Numbered from the stretch's first letter, positions 17,308-24,620 are shown. The stretch is 25,070 nt of DNA from M3007 sp964589365 (GCA_964589365.1 CAZPTQ010000065.1:1-25070); one strand, 5' to 3'. Numbers and translations: made by a program. The notes: a model not told the origin generated them from the letters alone.

Positions 17308-18082
17308 TGCTTTGTTTACTGTTGTCGCCACCGTTGTTTGATTGCTCCAAGCGTTCCAAAACCCTTTGGAGGATGGCCATTTTGGCCTTATAATTATTGA
17401 TCATGGCACGCACTACTTGCTCGCGATTCCCGGGCGGCACATTTGCCAGTTCAAGACGGAGTTGTTCCATGATATCATCCAGCTGTTCCAAATCTTCGCC
17501 CACTTCAGCGGGTTGGTTGCCTGTGAAGGTCGCCAATTTTTCCTGCTTTACAGAAATGCCACGCTGATAAAACTGTTCCAATTCGGCGTATTCGCCCGAG
17601 ACTTCGCTCATTGCCATCCCTGACGCTGCGCCGCCTTGCCGTTCGTACCAGATGCCTCCGCCAATACCGACTACCAAAAGTGCTAAGGAGGCTGCAATGC
17701 GCATGATCGAGCGTTGCCAGCCTATATGCACCTTTATTGCCTTTGGTTTGGGCAGACTCTTTGATATGTTTTCCCAGGCTTGTCCGCTGGGCAATCCGGT
17801 ATCAAAGGTTTCGCGGTTTTGGTGTATAAAGGATTCAAGGTCAGTGTGTTGCGTCAGGCGGTCTAAATCCTTCTCAATGCCCGCCCAAACCAGATCAGAA
17901 GGCATCGCGGTATCCAACAGCACCCGGTCGCACATCAATTGACGTTCCAGAGTATCGGAATGGGGTAGCCGTTCGAGCATTCGTTCCAAGCCCGGCCACT
18001 CCCAAGTACTCGGGACACCCGACACCGCTGCATCGAATGCGTCGCGATGTTTTAGGATGAATATGTTTAGTGAGTCGGTCAT
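17288..18082 (-). CDS. Anti-sigma-like single-pass membrane protein with triplicated N-terminal motif
   Basis: A 264-residue protein directly downstream of the ECF sigma gene. Residues 1-115 are cytoplasmic, 126-146 (IMRIAASLALLVVGIGGGIWY) form one membrane helix and 150-264 are periplasmic and helix-rich, with runs such as LEQLDDIMEQLRLEL suggesting a coiled coil. The N-terminal part has three copies of one ~37-residue motif, FIxxxRxxFDxxxPSxxxWxxIexxL, at about 5-36, 45-75 and 82-110. Bacteroidota anti-sigma proteins often carry a single motif of this type at the N-terminus, thought to hold the sigma factor. The role as anti-sigma is inferred from position, topology and motif; no zinc-binding HxxxCxxC is present. 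The 3' end overlaps the next gene. Confidence 0.7.
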   Translation of the reverse strand: MTDSLNIFILKHRDAFDAAVSGVPSTWEWPGLERMLERLPHSDTLERQLMCDRVLLDTAMPSDLVWAGIEKDLDRLTQHTDLESFIHQNRETFDTGLPSGQAWENISKSLPKPKAIKVHIGWQRSIMRIAASLALLVVGIGGGIWYERQGGAASGMAMSEVSGEYAELEQFYQRGISVKQEKLATFTGNQPAEVGEDLEQLDDIMEQLRLELANVPPGNREQVVRAMINNYKAKMAILQRVLERLEQSNNGGDNSKQSNGIKNI

Positions 18083-18087
18083 TTTTT

Positions 18088-18119
18088 GTGGATTTGTTTA
18101 TTTGGGGATTTGGGGATGG
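18088..18119 (-). repeat. GGGGATTT octamer array before the anti-sigma gene
   Basis: Four 8-base units on the + strand: GTGGATTT, GTTTATTT, GGGGATTT, GGGGATGG. It lies 5 bases from the anti-sigma start codon, so the mRNA leader is C/A-rich. It faces an inverted array at 18177-18212. Confidence 0.75.
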
Positions 18120-18176
18120 TTTCAATCTTGGAATTCGTTTTTTTCGAGAAAAAGGTAGGAATGCCAAGCTTCGGCA

Positions 18177-18212
18177 CCCCAAATAACCAAATCCCCAAAT
18201 CCTCAAATAAAC
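18177..18212 (-). repeat. GGGGATTT octamer array after the sigma-factor stop
   Basis: On the + strand: CCCC, then AAATAACC, AAATCCCC, AAATCCTC and AAATAAAC, ending one base before the sigma stop codon complement at 18214-18216. With the array at 18088-18119 it forms an imperfect inverted repeat around a 57-base loop in the sigma/anti-sigma spacer. Confidence 0.75.
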
Positions 18213-18213
18213 A

Positions 18214-18741
18214 TCAAGCCAGCATTTCCCTCAACCTCGCTTTCGCCCTGCTATACTGTGATTTTGAAGTCGCTTCTGTGACGCCCAATATTTGCCCAAT
18301 TTCTTCGTGATCATATCCTTCTACCGCATAAAGGCTAAATACCACCCGGTATCCGTCCGGCAAACCCTCAATGGCCCGGTTGATTTTTTCTACGGACCAA
18401 ACAGGCTCCTGCGCTGGCTCCGAAAGCTCCGCTCGATCATGGGAAGCAGTCAACTCTGTCAAGGCTAATTTCCTGCTTTTCAGGAAGTTGATAGATTTGT
18501 TTACTGTAATCCGTTTCATCCAGGCGCCAATGCTGCTCTCGTATCGAAAGGACTCTAATTTGGTGAAAACCTCCACAAACACGCTCTGCAAAAGGTCCTC
18601 CGCATCGTGCGGGTGGCGCACCATGCGCAGCGCCGTGTTGTACATCGCTCGGGAATACAAGCGGTAGAGCTCGAACTGAGCGTCGCGTTGGCCTTCCCGG
18701 CAGCGTTCAATAAGGTCGCGGTGCGTTTGTGTGGCGTCCAT
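18214..18741 (-). CDS. ECF-type RNA polymerase sigma factor
   Basis: A 175-residue sigma-70 family regulator without region 1 or 3. Region 2 runs from FELYRLYSRAMYNTALRMV through DAEDLLQSVFVEVF and WMKRITVNKSINFLK (core binding and -10 recognition). Region 4 is LPDGYRVVFSLYAVEGYDHEEIGQ followed by the helix-turn-helix ILGVTEATSKSQYSRAKARLR. I chose ATG 18741 (MDATQTH), preceded by TAAAGAA; an upstream in-frame TTG at 18765 would add eight residues. It is probably held inactive by the membrane protein encoded next and released by an envelope signal; the target genes are unknown, but the downstream exported protein and transporter are candidates. Confidence 0.9.
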   Translation of the reverse strand: MDATQTHRDLIERCREGQRDAQFELYRLYSRAMYNTALRMVRHPHDAEDLLQSVFVEVFTKLESFRYESSIGAWMKRITVNKSINFLKSRKLALTELTASHDRAELSEPAQEPVWSVEKINRAIEGLPDGYRVVFSLYAVEGYDHEEIGQILGVTEATSKSQYSRAKARLREMLA

Positions 18742-19076
18742 TTCTTTAGGCAGTAGTATTGACAAATGTTAAAGTGCGAGGTTGCATGAACGGCGTGTTT
18801 TTGTCTTTTTGGTGACAGTCATACTTTATGGCCCAGTTTGCTCCAACAACCATTCTTTCTCTGTCAATACTGACTGCGAGGTAAGGTGATTGTATCTAGC
18901 GCAGGAAATCACTTTTCTCTCGGGAAGACAGCGTTTTTAGCAAATCAAACAAAATTTCTTTTTTTCACAAAAAACGTTTTAAATAATTGCAATAATTATT
19001 CTCGCACAAATTTAAAAATTTGGGTTTGTATGCGCACCGTTCATTTAAGACCTTTGCTTTAATTAAATCTATACAC
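18742..19076. other. Divergent spacer between sigma factor and T9SS cargo gene
   Basis: This 335-base AT-rich spacer carries 5' flanks of two divergent genes. A promoter is visible near its right end (19025-19056). On the left I see no clear promoter for the sigma gene. No RNA gene or conserved ORF is apparent. Confidence 0.5.
19025..19056 (+). promoter_or_regulatory. Bacteroidota-type promoter of the T9SS cargo gene
   Basis: TTTG at 19025-19028 and GACCTTTG at 19049-19056 are separated by 20 bases. This fits TTTG-N19/20-TAnnTTTG with one change in the TA pair, and places transcription start about 15 bases before the chosen ATG at 19077. Confidence 0.5.
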
Positions 19077-21833
19077 ATGAAAAATGTAGTCTGCTTTTTG
19101 CTCTTTTGCCTTGGTCTGACCACTGCTAACTCACAGGGTTGGGAACGTTTTTTTCCGGAATTCACCAGCCTGGACTTAGCCTATGGTATAGTGCCTACTC
19201 CGGATGGGGGCCTGTTGCTGACCGCAGATGATGAATATGGGTCAGAGCCACACTTGCTGTTGAAAATCGCGCCGGGAGGCGCGCCACAATGGCTGGAACC
19301 ACAGAGCAATTACTTTACTGCATTCCGACCTACGGTCTTGACACTGGGCAACGATCACTTGTTATTCGCAGCATATAAACCCACAACTGGCACTACAGTT
19401 TTGACAGAGACGAATGCCAGTTTAGAGGTTATCTGGACTAACAGTGTCGTTGGTATGCCCTCGAGTAATTACCAGCCTCCGATGGTAAAAGCTACACCGG
19501 ATGGGTACCTGATTGCCTATCAAATCGGCTCTGATGATAGCCCCGTCAAAGTAAGCAAAACCAATTTGATGGGCGAAACACAGTGGCAAAAGACTTACGA
19601 CCTCAGTATATTGAGTACTCCGATGCGCTACTTTTTATCAATGGCCGCTGATTCAGAGGGCAATTTTTATTTGAGCGGCGTACAGGATATTCCTTACCGC
19701 CCCGTGTTGGCCAAGTTTTCGCCTGCGGGTGATCTGGTCTATAAAGTGCTTTATCCGCAGCCGAACCTGATTTATGGTTTCGGATCGCTTGCTGTACTGC
19801 AGGACAGCCTCATTGCTGCGGTCTCCAGCAGCAACACCGCAATCCTAAATGCAGAAAATGGAGCGGTATTGAATACGATATCGAGCCCTGATGGGGGAGG
19901 AGTAATCACTTCTCTGGATGACAAATTGTTGCTTTATTCCCGCCCAACAGGCAATCTTTCGGTGCGAAAACTTGAATGGGATGGTTCGCTCCTTTGGGAG
20001 CGCGTATTTGACCGACCGGAGAATTTCGAGTTGGCCAATAACCTGTGGTCTCTGCCAGATGGTGGTGTGATGGGCTTGGCCAGAGCCTTTACCGGCGTAG
20101 GGTACAGCCCTTATGTATTTCGCACCGATGCCAACGGTGTTACATTTACCAGCCGATTGTACGGCAACATCTTTTCCGACCTGAACACAGACTGTGTGGC
20201 CGACACGTCGGCGGCCAAGCGGGTTGTCATTGCAGCCAAAGCTGGCGACACACGCTATGCCACTACTGATTTGCAGGGCAACTATGGTTTTTCAATTGAC
20301 ACAGGGACGTATTTAGTCAGCGTAGTGCCGCCCAATGATTTGTGGACATTGTGCGAAGACTCCTTGAACATAACTATAAATAGTGGGGATACAATCCAAT
20401 GGAATACCGGCATTACCGCCTATATCGCTTGTGCCTGGCCGACGGTTGATTTGAGCGCGGTGTTTTTGAGGCGTTGTTTTTCCAGTACCTACAACGTGAT
20501 TTATGGAAACCAAGGTAATATTAAAGCAGATTCGGTGGTAGTCACGCTGTCCCTTGATCCTTTTTTGAGCTTGGAATCAGCCAGTATTCCTTACAGCGAT
20601 TTAGGCAACAACCTTTATGCGTTTTTTGTCGGCGACCTGGCTCCTTTGGAATCTGGCAATTTCTCAGTCACCGTTTTGGTAAGTTGTGATGCCCAATTAG
20701 GGCAGACACATTGTTCTTCTGCTTCCATTGGGCTTACCAATCCTTGTCCTACTACCGGGGAGTTGATCCCGGTCATTGAAGTGGAAGCCGCCTGTGAAGG
20801 CGATTCTGTAGCATTTATCATTAAAAACGTGGGCAGTGCGCCCATGACCAATGTGGCAGAATTTGTCATTATCGAGGACTTGATCGTCATGCGGGAAGGT
20901 CAGTTCCAATTGCCTCCACAAGGAGAATACGCCGTAAAATGTCCTGCCGATGGCTCAACTTCACGCATTTATGCCGGCCAAGCGCCTGGCGAAGTGCCTT
21001 TTTTCGCTTCGACGACCGCTATCGAAGGTTGTAATGGACCTGTTCAACCGGGCTTTTGGAATATGTTCCCTGAAATGTTCGTCACCCAAAACACTGACCG
21101 TGACTGCCAACCCAACATTGGTGCCTTTGATCCCAATGATAAGCAAGCCATTCCAACGGGATATAATACAGCGCATTATATCGGTCGTGACGTGGATTTG
21201 GCCTATAAAATCCGATTTCAAAACACCGGCACCGACACGGCTTTTACCATTTCAATCCGTGACACGCTTTCCCCTTGGTTGGATGCGTCAAGTGTGCGCC
21301 CCGGGTCAGCCAGCCATCCATACACTTGGCAACTGTTGGGCGATGGAGTGCTGCAATTCAAGTTTGAAAACATTCTCCTGCCGGATAGCAATACCAATTT
21401 GGCAGGATCCCAAGGGTATATTTCTTTTGATATCAAGCAAAAACACACCCTGCCCTTGCAAACGCTCATCGAAAACCGTGCGGCTATTTTCTTTGATTTC
21501 AATGCGCCGGTGCTCACCAATACAACTTTCCATCGGGTGGGCGAAAAATTCATTATCGTCAGTGCCTGGGAGCCAAATCAGAGCTCCGTGCAGGTAAAGG
21601 CGGTTCCGAACCCATTTGTTACGGAGACCCGTTTGGAAGTCAAGGGTTTACCTGGCTATGCTGTGCTTCAGTTGCAAATATTTGATTTACAGGGAAAATT
21701 AGTGCGAGAGGCGGCCGATGAAGGAGGGGTTTTTTATGTCAAAAAAGGCGACTTAGGCACGGGGGTCTATTTGTTTAATATCAAACAAAAAGGGCTTTTG
21801 GTGGGTCAAGGGAAATTGGTTGTGCAGAATTAA
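19077..21833 (+). CDS. Large secreted protein with repeat/Ig-like domains and T9SS type A signal
   Basis: A 918-residue protein. The ATG at 19077 gives a clean signal peptide (MKNVVCFLLFCLGLTTANSQ); the longer frame from 19020 would bury it. Residues ~20-370 look like a beta-propeller of PDGGxLL-type repeats (TPDGGLLLTADDEYG, SLPDGGVMGLARAF). Residues ~370-440 (LYGNIFSDLNTDCVADTS, then TTDLQGNYGFSIDTGTYLV) resemble an SdrD/carboxypeptidase-regulatory beta sandwich. Later comes the DUF7619-like segment common in Bacteroidota cargo (FDPNDKQAIPTG, DLAYKIRFQNTGTDTAF, ENRAAIFFDFNAPVLTNT). The last ~80 residues (VKAVPNPFVTETRLEV, LQIFDLQGKLVRE, LGTGVYLFNIKQKG) are the type A sorting domain. Function beyond surface location or secretion is unknown. 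The TAA is the first codon of a downstream octamer array. Confidence 0.85.
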   Translation: MKNVVCFLLFCLGLTTANSQGWERFFPEFTSLDLAYGIVPTPDGGLLLTADDEYGSEPHLLLKIAPGGAPQWLEPQSNYFTAFRPTVLTLGNDHLLFAAYKPTTGTTVLTETNASLEVIWTNSVVGMPSSNYQPPMVKATPDGYLIAYQIGSDDSPVKVSKTNLMGETQWQKTYDLSILSTPMRYFLSMAADSEGNFYLSGVQDIPYRPVLAKFSPAGDLVYKVLYPQPNLIYGFGSLAVLQDSLIAAVSSSNTAILNAENGAVLNTISSPDGGGVITSLDDKLLLYSRPTGNLSVRKLEWDGSLLWERVFDRPENFELANNLWSLPDGGVMGLARAFTGVGYSPYVFRTDANGVTFTSRLYGNIFSDLNTDCVADTSAAKRVVIAAKAGDTRYATTDLQGNYGFSIDTGTYLVSVVPPNDLWTLCEDSLNITINSGDTIQWNTGITAYIACAWPTVDLSAVFLRRCFSSTYNVIYGNQGNIKADSVVVTLSLDPFLSLESASIPYSDLGNNLYAFFVGDLAPLESGNFSVTVLVSCDAQLGQTHCSSASIGLTNPCPTTGELIPVIEVEAACEGDSVAFIIKNVGSAPMTNVAEFVIIEDLIVMREGQFQLPPQGEYAVKCPADGSTSRIYAGQAPGEVPFFASTTAIEGCNGPVQPGFWNMFPEMFVTQNTDRDCQPNIGAFDPNDKQAIPTGYNTAHYIGRDVDLAYKIRFQNTGTDTAFTISIRDTLSPWLDASSVRPGSASHPYTWQLLGDGVLQFKFENILLPDSNTNLAGSQGYISFDIKQKHTLPLQTLIENRAAIFFDFNAPVLTNTTFHRVGEKFIIVSAWEPNQSSVQVKAVPNPFVTETRLEVKGLPGYAVLQLQIFDLQGKLVREAADEGGVFYVKKGDLGTGVYLFNIKQKGLLVGQGKLVVQN

Positions 21834-21875
21834 ACAGGAAAACCACAAAACCAGAGAACAAGAAAATATAAAACC
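21831..21875 (+). repeat. Third copy of the NAAAACNG octamer element
   Basis: The array starts at the stop codon TAA of the T9SS gene and runs as GAAAACCA, CAAAACCA, GAGAACAA, GAAAATAT, AAAACC. It has the same order and the same GAAAATATAAAACC end as the 48-bp arms at 2396 and 2496. It fills the 47-base convergent spacer before the phosphoesterase stop. Confidence 0.75.
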
Positions 21876-21880
21876 ATCAT

Positions 21881-22657
21881 CTAACGCCCCACCCGCAACG
21901 CATCCGCATAAGCATCCGGCAGTGGACTATCCTCCACCGCTTTTGCCGCTTTTTCCACGTCGTATTCAAACCGCACAAACTCCACACGGATGCTGTTTTC
22001 GTTTTTCAAATTGCTGCGCTCGTCCAGTTCCAACAGTACATAGCCGCCGCGCGGATCGCCGTCTTTGGGCTTGCCAACGGAACCGATATTGATGGCATTT
22101 CGGAAATGTGGTTCCGCATCTGTGCCCGAATTGAGTACACGGTGGTATGGCTTGTGCGTATGTCCAAAGCAAAGGATATCCGCATTGGCGCCTTCGAGGA
22201 TGCGCATCAGGCTTTTTTCTTCCCTGTCTTCAAACAGGTATTCGTTGATTTTGCGTGGACTGCCATGCACCAGCAAGAGCGAAATGGGTTCGCCTTCCTG
22301 CATTTCGATTTCGATGCGGATATGTTTGGGCAATTCGCGAAGATATTGACGCTCAGCAGCTTCCACAATTTTATTGGTGAAGGAAATGGACACCGCGCCA
22401 TTCGCTTTTTCGTCATCAGTTTTGTAGGCACAGCCGCAGTCGTCCGTGGCGCGGCCAATGCCGTAATCGTAGTTTCCGGCAATAGTCGGGATGCCTCTTT
22501 GGCGGATAACCTGAATGACCTCGTTGGGCCAGACGTTGTAGCCTACCAGATCGCCGAGGCAAAAAATTTGATCGGCCTGACGTTGGTCAACATCTGCAAA
22601 AAAGGCTTCGAGTGCCGGAAGATTGGCGTGGATGTCGGAGAAAAGGGCAATTTTCAT
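21881..22657 (-). CDS. Metallophosphoesterase (calcineurin-like, YfcE/MJ0936 type)
   Basis: A 258-residue two-metal phosphoesterase. Motifs in order: SDIHANLPAL (Asp8, His10), CLGDLVGYNVWPNEV (Asp36), the GNYD motif at 61-64 (Asn62; Asp64 in the place usual for GNHD/E, with Tyr63 instead of His), LLVHGSP and CFGHTHKPYHR. Family members hydrolyse phosphodiesters or phosphomonoesters with Mn or other metals; no close relative with a fixed substrate can be named. It is the last gene of the arsenic cluster, 10 bases behind arsN2, so probably co-transcribed; a role in arsenic or phosphate physiology is only suggested by this spacing. The protein is cytoplasmic. Confidence 0.88.
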   Translation of the reverse strand: MKIALFSDIHANLPALEAFFADVDQRQADQIFCLGDLVGYNVWPNEVIQVIRQRGIPTIAGNYDYGIGRATDDCGCAYKTDDEKANGAVSISFTNKIVEAAERQYLRELPKHIRIEIEMQEGEPISLLLVHGSPRKINEYLFEDREEKSLMRILEGANADILCFGHTHKPYHRVLNSGTDAEPHFRNAINIGSVGKPKDGDPRGGYVLLELDERSNLKNENSIRVEFVRFEYDVEKAAKAVEDSPLPDAYADALRVGR

Positions 22658-22667
22658 CGGAATAAAG

Positions 22668-23105
22668 TCAGGTTAAATCCATTTTCATCACCACCGACGA
22701 CGAGGGGCACAGTTCCCTAAATTGCTTGGTTTCAAGGACTTCAATGGGTACATCGAGACGGTCAATCTGCTGAAAGCCATTTTTTTCAAAATAACGTTTG
22801 GCGGTATTGGTGATCAAAAACACCTCCTGAACTTCATGGGATCGGGCATACTCCAATGCGGCGGCAAAAAGGCGTTGGCCAAGGTGCTGGTTTCGGCAGG
22901 TCTCCGTGACAGCCACCGAGCGCAACAGGCCGATTTCCCCCTTCAATTCCATCCCGGCTGAACCTACAATTTGCTCCCCATCAAAAGCCAGGGTAAAGCC
23001 CGACAAGTCGGCTGGCAGATCGCTTGTGGGAAGTTTTACTTGCTGCAAAAAATCGCTCAAAGCCGGAGCGTTCGCTTTGCTGGCGTTTTTCAAAATAATG
23101 GACAT
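22668..23105 (-). CDS. arsN2: GNAT acetyltransferase, ArsN2 type
   Basis: A 145-residue single-domain GNAT enzyme. The acetyl-CoA pyrophosphate loop is CRNQHLGQRLFAAAL (Q/RxxGxG/A form); LLRSVAVTE forms the strand before it, VFLITNTAKRYFEKNGF the C-terminal core. The end, FRELCPSSSVVMKMDL, matches the FxxLCPxSAxVMxK tail that marks ArsN2 proteins of arsenic loci. ArsN1-type relatives acetylate the amino group of organoarsenicals such as phosphinothricin-like arsinothricin; the ArsN2 substrate is less settled. It lies between arsM and a metallophosphoesterase in one direction, which supports the arsenic assignment. The spacer to arsM carries two palindromes that may affect its expression. Confidence 0.75.
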   Translation of the reverse strand: MSIILKNASKANAPALSDFLQQVKLPTSDLPADLSGFTLAFDGEQIVGSAGMELKGEIGLLRSVAVTETCRNQHLGQRLFAAALEYARSHEVQEVFLITNTAKRYFEKNGFQQIDRLDVPIEVLETKQFRELCPSSSVVMKMDLT

Positions 23106-23132
23106 GGCAGACGTTTTCTCTTAAAGTTTGCT

Positions 23133-23165
23133 AAACCTCGTAGGTTTTAAAAACCTACGAGGTTT
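23133..23165. repeat. 15-bp-arm palindrome between arsM and arsN2
   Basis: Arms 23133-23147 and 23151-23165 (AAACCTCGTAGGTTT and its complement) pair perfectly around TAA. It forms a strong hairpin in the operon mRNA, but without a U-run of terminator type right after it on the minus strand. Confidence 0.85.
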
Positions 23166-23179
23166 TCTTTTTGGAATGG

Positions 23180-23213
23180 AGACCTATAAGGTTTTTGAGA
23201 ACCTTATGGGTCT
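23180..23213. repeat. Second palindrome between arsM and arsN2
   Basis: Arms 23180-23193 (AGACCTATAAGGTT) and 23200-23213 pair with one mismatch around a 6-base loop. It follows the first palindrome by 14 bases and shares its AAGGTT/AACCTT-like core. Confidence 0.75.
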
Positions 23214-23229
23214 TATTGTCCCCGCGTTT

Positions 23230-24141
23230 TTAGCAACACCCACTTCCCGGAGCGCAGCAAGCCTTGCCTGCCTCAGAAGCGAGGTTACGCATTTCAATTT
23301 TGCGTTTTTCAGCCCGAACGGTCTTGTTCGCCGAATCACCGCCCGGTTTTTCAGCGTACGCGGTGACACTTAAAATACCTGTCTTAGACGCAACAAATGC
23401 TTGCAATTCCACTTCCGTAAGGTATTCGCGCAAAATTTCGTCAGGAATTAAGATCGGTTTTTGCTTTTGCACTTTCAGGTTTTCAAAACCCGTTTTGCGA
23501 ATGATGTCAAGGTATTCGTCACGTTGCATAGCCCCAGACACACAACCTGCGTACATCTCGGCGGCGTTGCGTAGCGCATCTGGCAACTCACCAACGAGCA
23601 CGATGTCAGAGATGCTGAAATGTCCACCGGGGCGCAATGCGCGCATGATTTCTTTAAAAACTTTGGGCTTGTCAGGCACCAGATTGAGCACACAATTGCT
23701 CACGACCACGTCCACGGAATTGTCTGAAACTGGCAAATCCTCGATGTCGCCCTGACGGAACTCCACGTTGTGGAAATTCAATTTTTCCGCGTTTTCTCGG
23801 GCGCGGCGAATCATGGTCGGGGTGAAATCCACGCCGATGACTTTGCCCGTGGCACCTGTTTCGGCACGTGCCACGAAAGCATCGTTTCCAGCACCGGAGC
23901 CGAGGTCAAGCACTGTATCGCCCGCTTGAATGTGGGCAAATTGCGTCGGTAAGCCGCAGCCCAGGCCCAGGTCGGCATCGGGGTTGTAGCCTTCTAGCTC
24001 GGTGTAAGAATCGGCCATGATTGTGTAAGTGCCGGGTGTGCCGACACCGCAGCAGGAGGCTTCGTTGCATCCTTTGTCTTGCAAGGCGATTTCCGAATAT
24101 TTTTCCCGGACGACGGTTTTGATCTGTTCAGCAGTTTGCAT
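23230..24141 (-). CDS. arsM: Arsenite S-adenosylmethionine methyltransferase
   Basis: A 303-residue class I SAM methyltransferase that converts As(III) to methylated species. The SAM site is VLDLGSGAGNDAFVA (residues 77-91) with VIGVDFTPTMI after it. The cysteines needed for As(III) binding are at the family positions: Cys62 (DLGLGCGLPT), Cys150 (SNCVLNLVPDK) and Cys200 (YAGCVSGA), with an additional N-terminal Cys30-Cys31 near the place of the fourth conserved cysteine. The C-terminus is an extra cysteine-rich tail, CCAPGSGCC at 295-303. Upstream lies arsR, downstream arsN2; the 133-base gap to arsR holds an operator-like palindrome and an octamer array. Expected to be cytoplasmic and induced by As(III). 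Family assignment is firm. Confidence 0.93.
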   Translation of the reverse strand: MQTAEQIKTVVREKYSEIALQDKGCNEASCCGVGTPGTYTIMADSYTELEGYNPDADLGLGCGLPTQFAHIQAGDTVLDLGSGAGNDAFVARAETGATGKVIGVDFTPTMIRRARENAEKLNFHNVEFRQGDIEDLPVSDNSVDVVVSNCVLNLVPDKPKVFKEIMRALRPGGHFSISDIVLVGELPDALRNAAEMYAGCVSGAMQRDEYLDIIRKTGFENLKVQKQKPILIPDEILREYLTEVELQAFVASKTGILSVTAYAEKPGGDSANKTVRAEKRKIEMRNLASEAGKACCAPGSGCC

Positions 24142-24159
24142 ACCGTAAATTATTTAGTT

Positions 24160-24199
24160 GTGGATTTGTGGATTTGGTGATTTGGGGATGCGGTGATTT
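24160..24199 (-). repeat. GGGGATTT-type octamer array before arsM
   Basis: Five 8-base units on the + strand: GTGGATTT, GTGGATTT, GGTGATTT, GGGGATGC, GGTGATTT. It begins 18 bases before the arsM start codon, so it forms part of the mRNA leader or intercistronic region as a C/A-rich sequence. Confidence 0.75.
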
Positions 24200-24226
24200 G
24201 AATGCTCCGCGCTTGAGTTGATGTTT

Positions 24227-24242
24227 TATCGTAAAAAGACGA
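24227..24242. promoter_or_regulatory. ArsR operator-like palindrome between arsR and arsM
   Basis: ATCG-N8-CGAT with spacer TAAAAAGA. It has the same half-sites and the same spacing as two sites upstream of arsR (24621 and 24673). No clear promoter overlaps it. Confidence 0.5.
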
Positions 24243-24274
24243 TGGTTTTGGGCAAAAAAATAGCCGAAAGTGGC

Positions 24275-24601
24275 TCAGCAACATTGCTGGCCAGCGGTGT
24301 TCGCAAAAAAGGACTTCAGCATTTGCTCAAATTTTTGAAAGGTTGCCCGGTTGATGCAGTAACAGGATTTTACTCCTTCAACCGTACCCTGGATTAACCC
24401 GGCTTGTTGCAATTCTTTGAGGTGTTGCGACACGGTACTCTGTGCCAAAGGCAGCACCTCCACGATTTCGCCGCAAATGCAGGTGTTTCGCTTTGCCAGT
24501 TCTTTCAAAATGGCAATGCGCGCCGGATGTGCGAGTGCTTTGGCGAGTTCGGCGAGTTCCTGTTCGTCTTGCCCAAAAGCTTCTTTTTTATTGGTGGCCA
24601 T
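24275..24601 (-). CDS. arsR: ArsR-family arsenic-responsive repressor
   Basis: A 108-residue winged-helix regulator of the ArsR/SmtB family. ELAELAKALAHPARIAILKEL leads into the helix-turn-helix LAQSTVSQHLKELQQAGLI and the wing GTVEGVKSCYCIN. Cysteines come as three pairs: Cys41-x-Cys43 before the DNA-recognition helix, Cys80-x-Cys82 in the wing and Cys107-Cys108 at the end. These are the likely As(III) ligands, but which are used is not readable. I chose ATG 24601 because the longer start at 24622 lies only three bases after the -7 box of a near-perfect promoter, where it could not be in the transcript with a leader. In the repressed state it should bind the palindromes at 24621-24688; As(III) would release it. 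Confidence 0.88.
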   Translation of the reverse strand: MATNKKEAFGQDEQELAELAKALAHPARIAILKELAKRNTCICGEIVEVLPLAQSTVSQHLKELQQAGLIQGTVEGVKSCYCINRATFQKFEQMLKSFFANTAGQQCC

Positions 24602-24620
24602 GAATGTATTTGCTAGATTC

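Noticed and set aside
24243..24290. Possible intrinsic terminator after arsR (AGCC/GGCT stem followed by T-run on the minus strand)
   Set aside because: The stem has only four base pairs and an operator-like site lies beyond it; arsM probably needs read-through. Too weak to list as a terminator.
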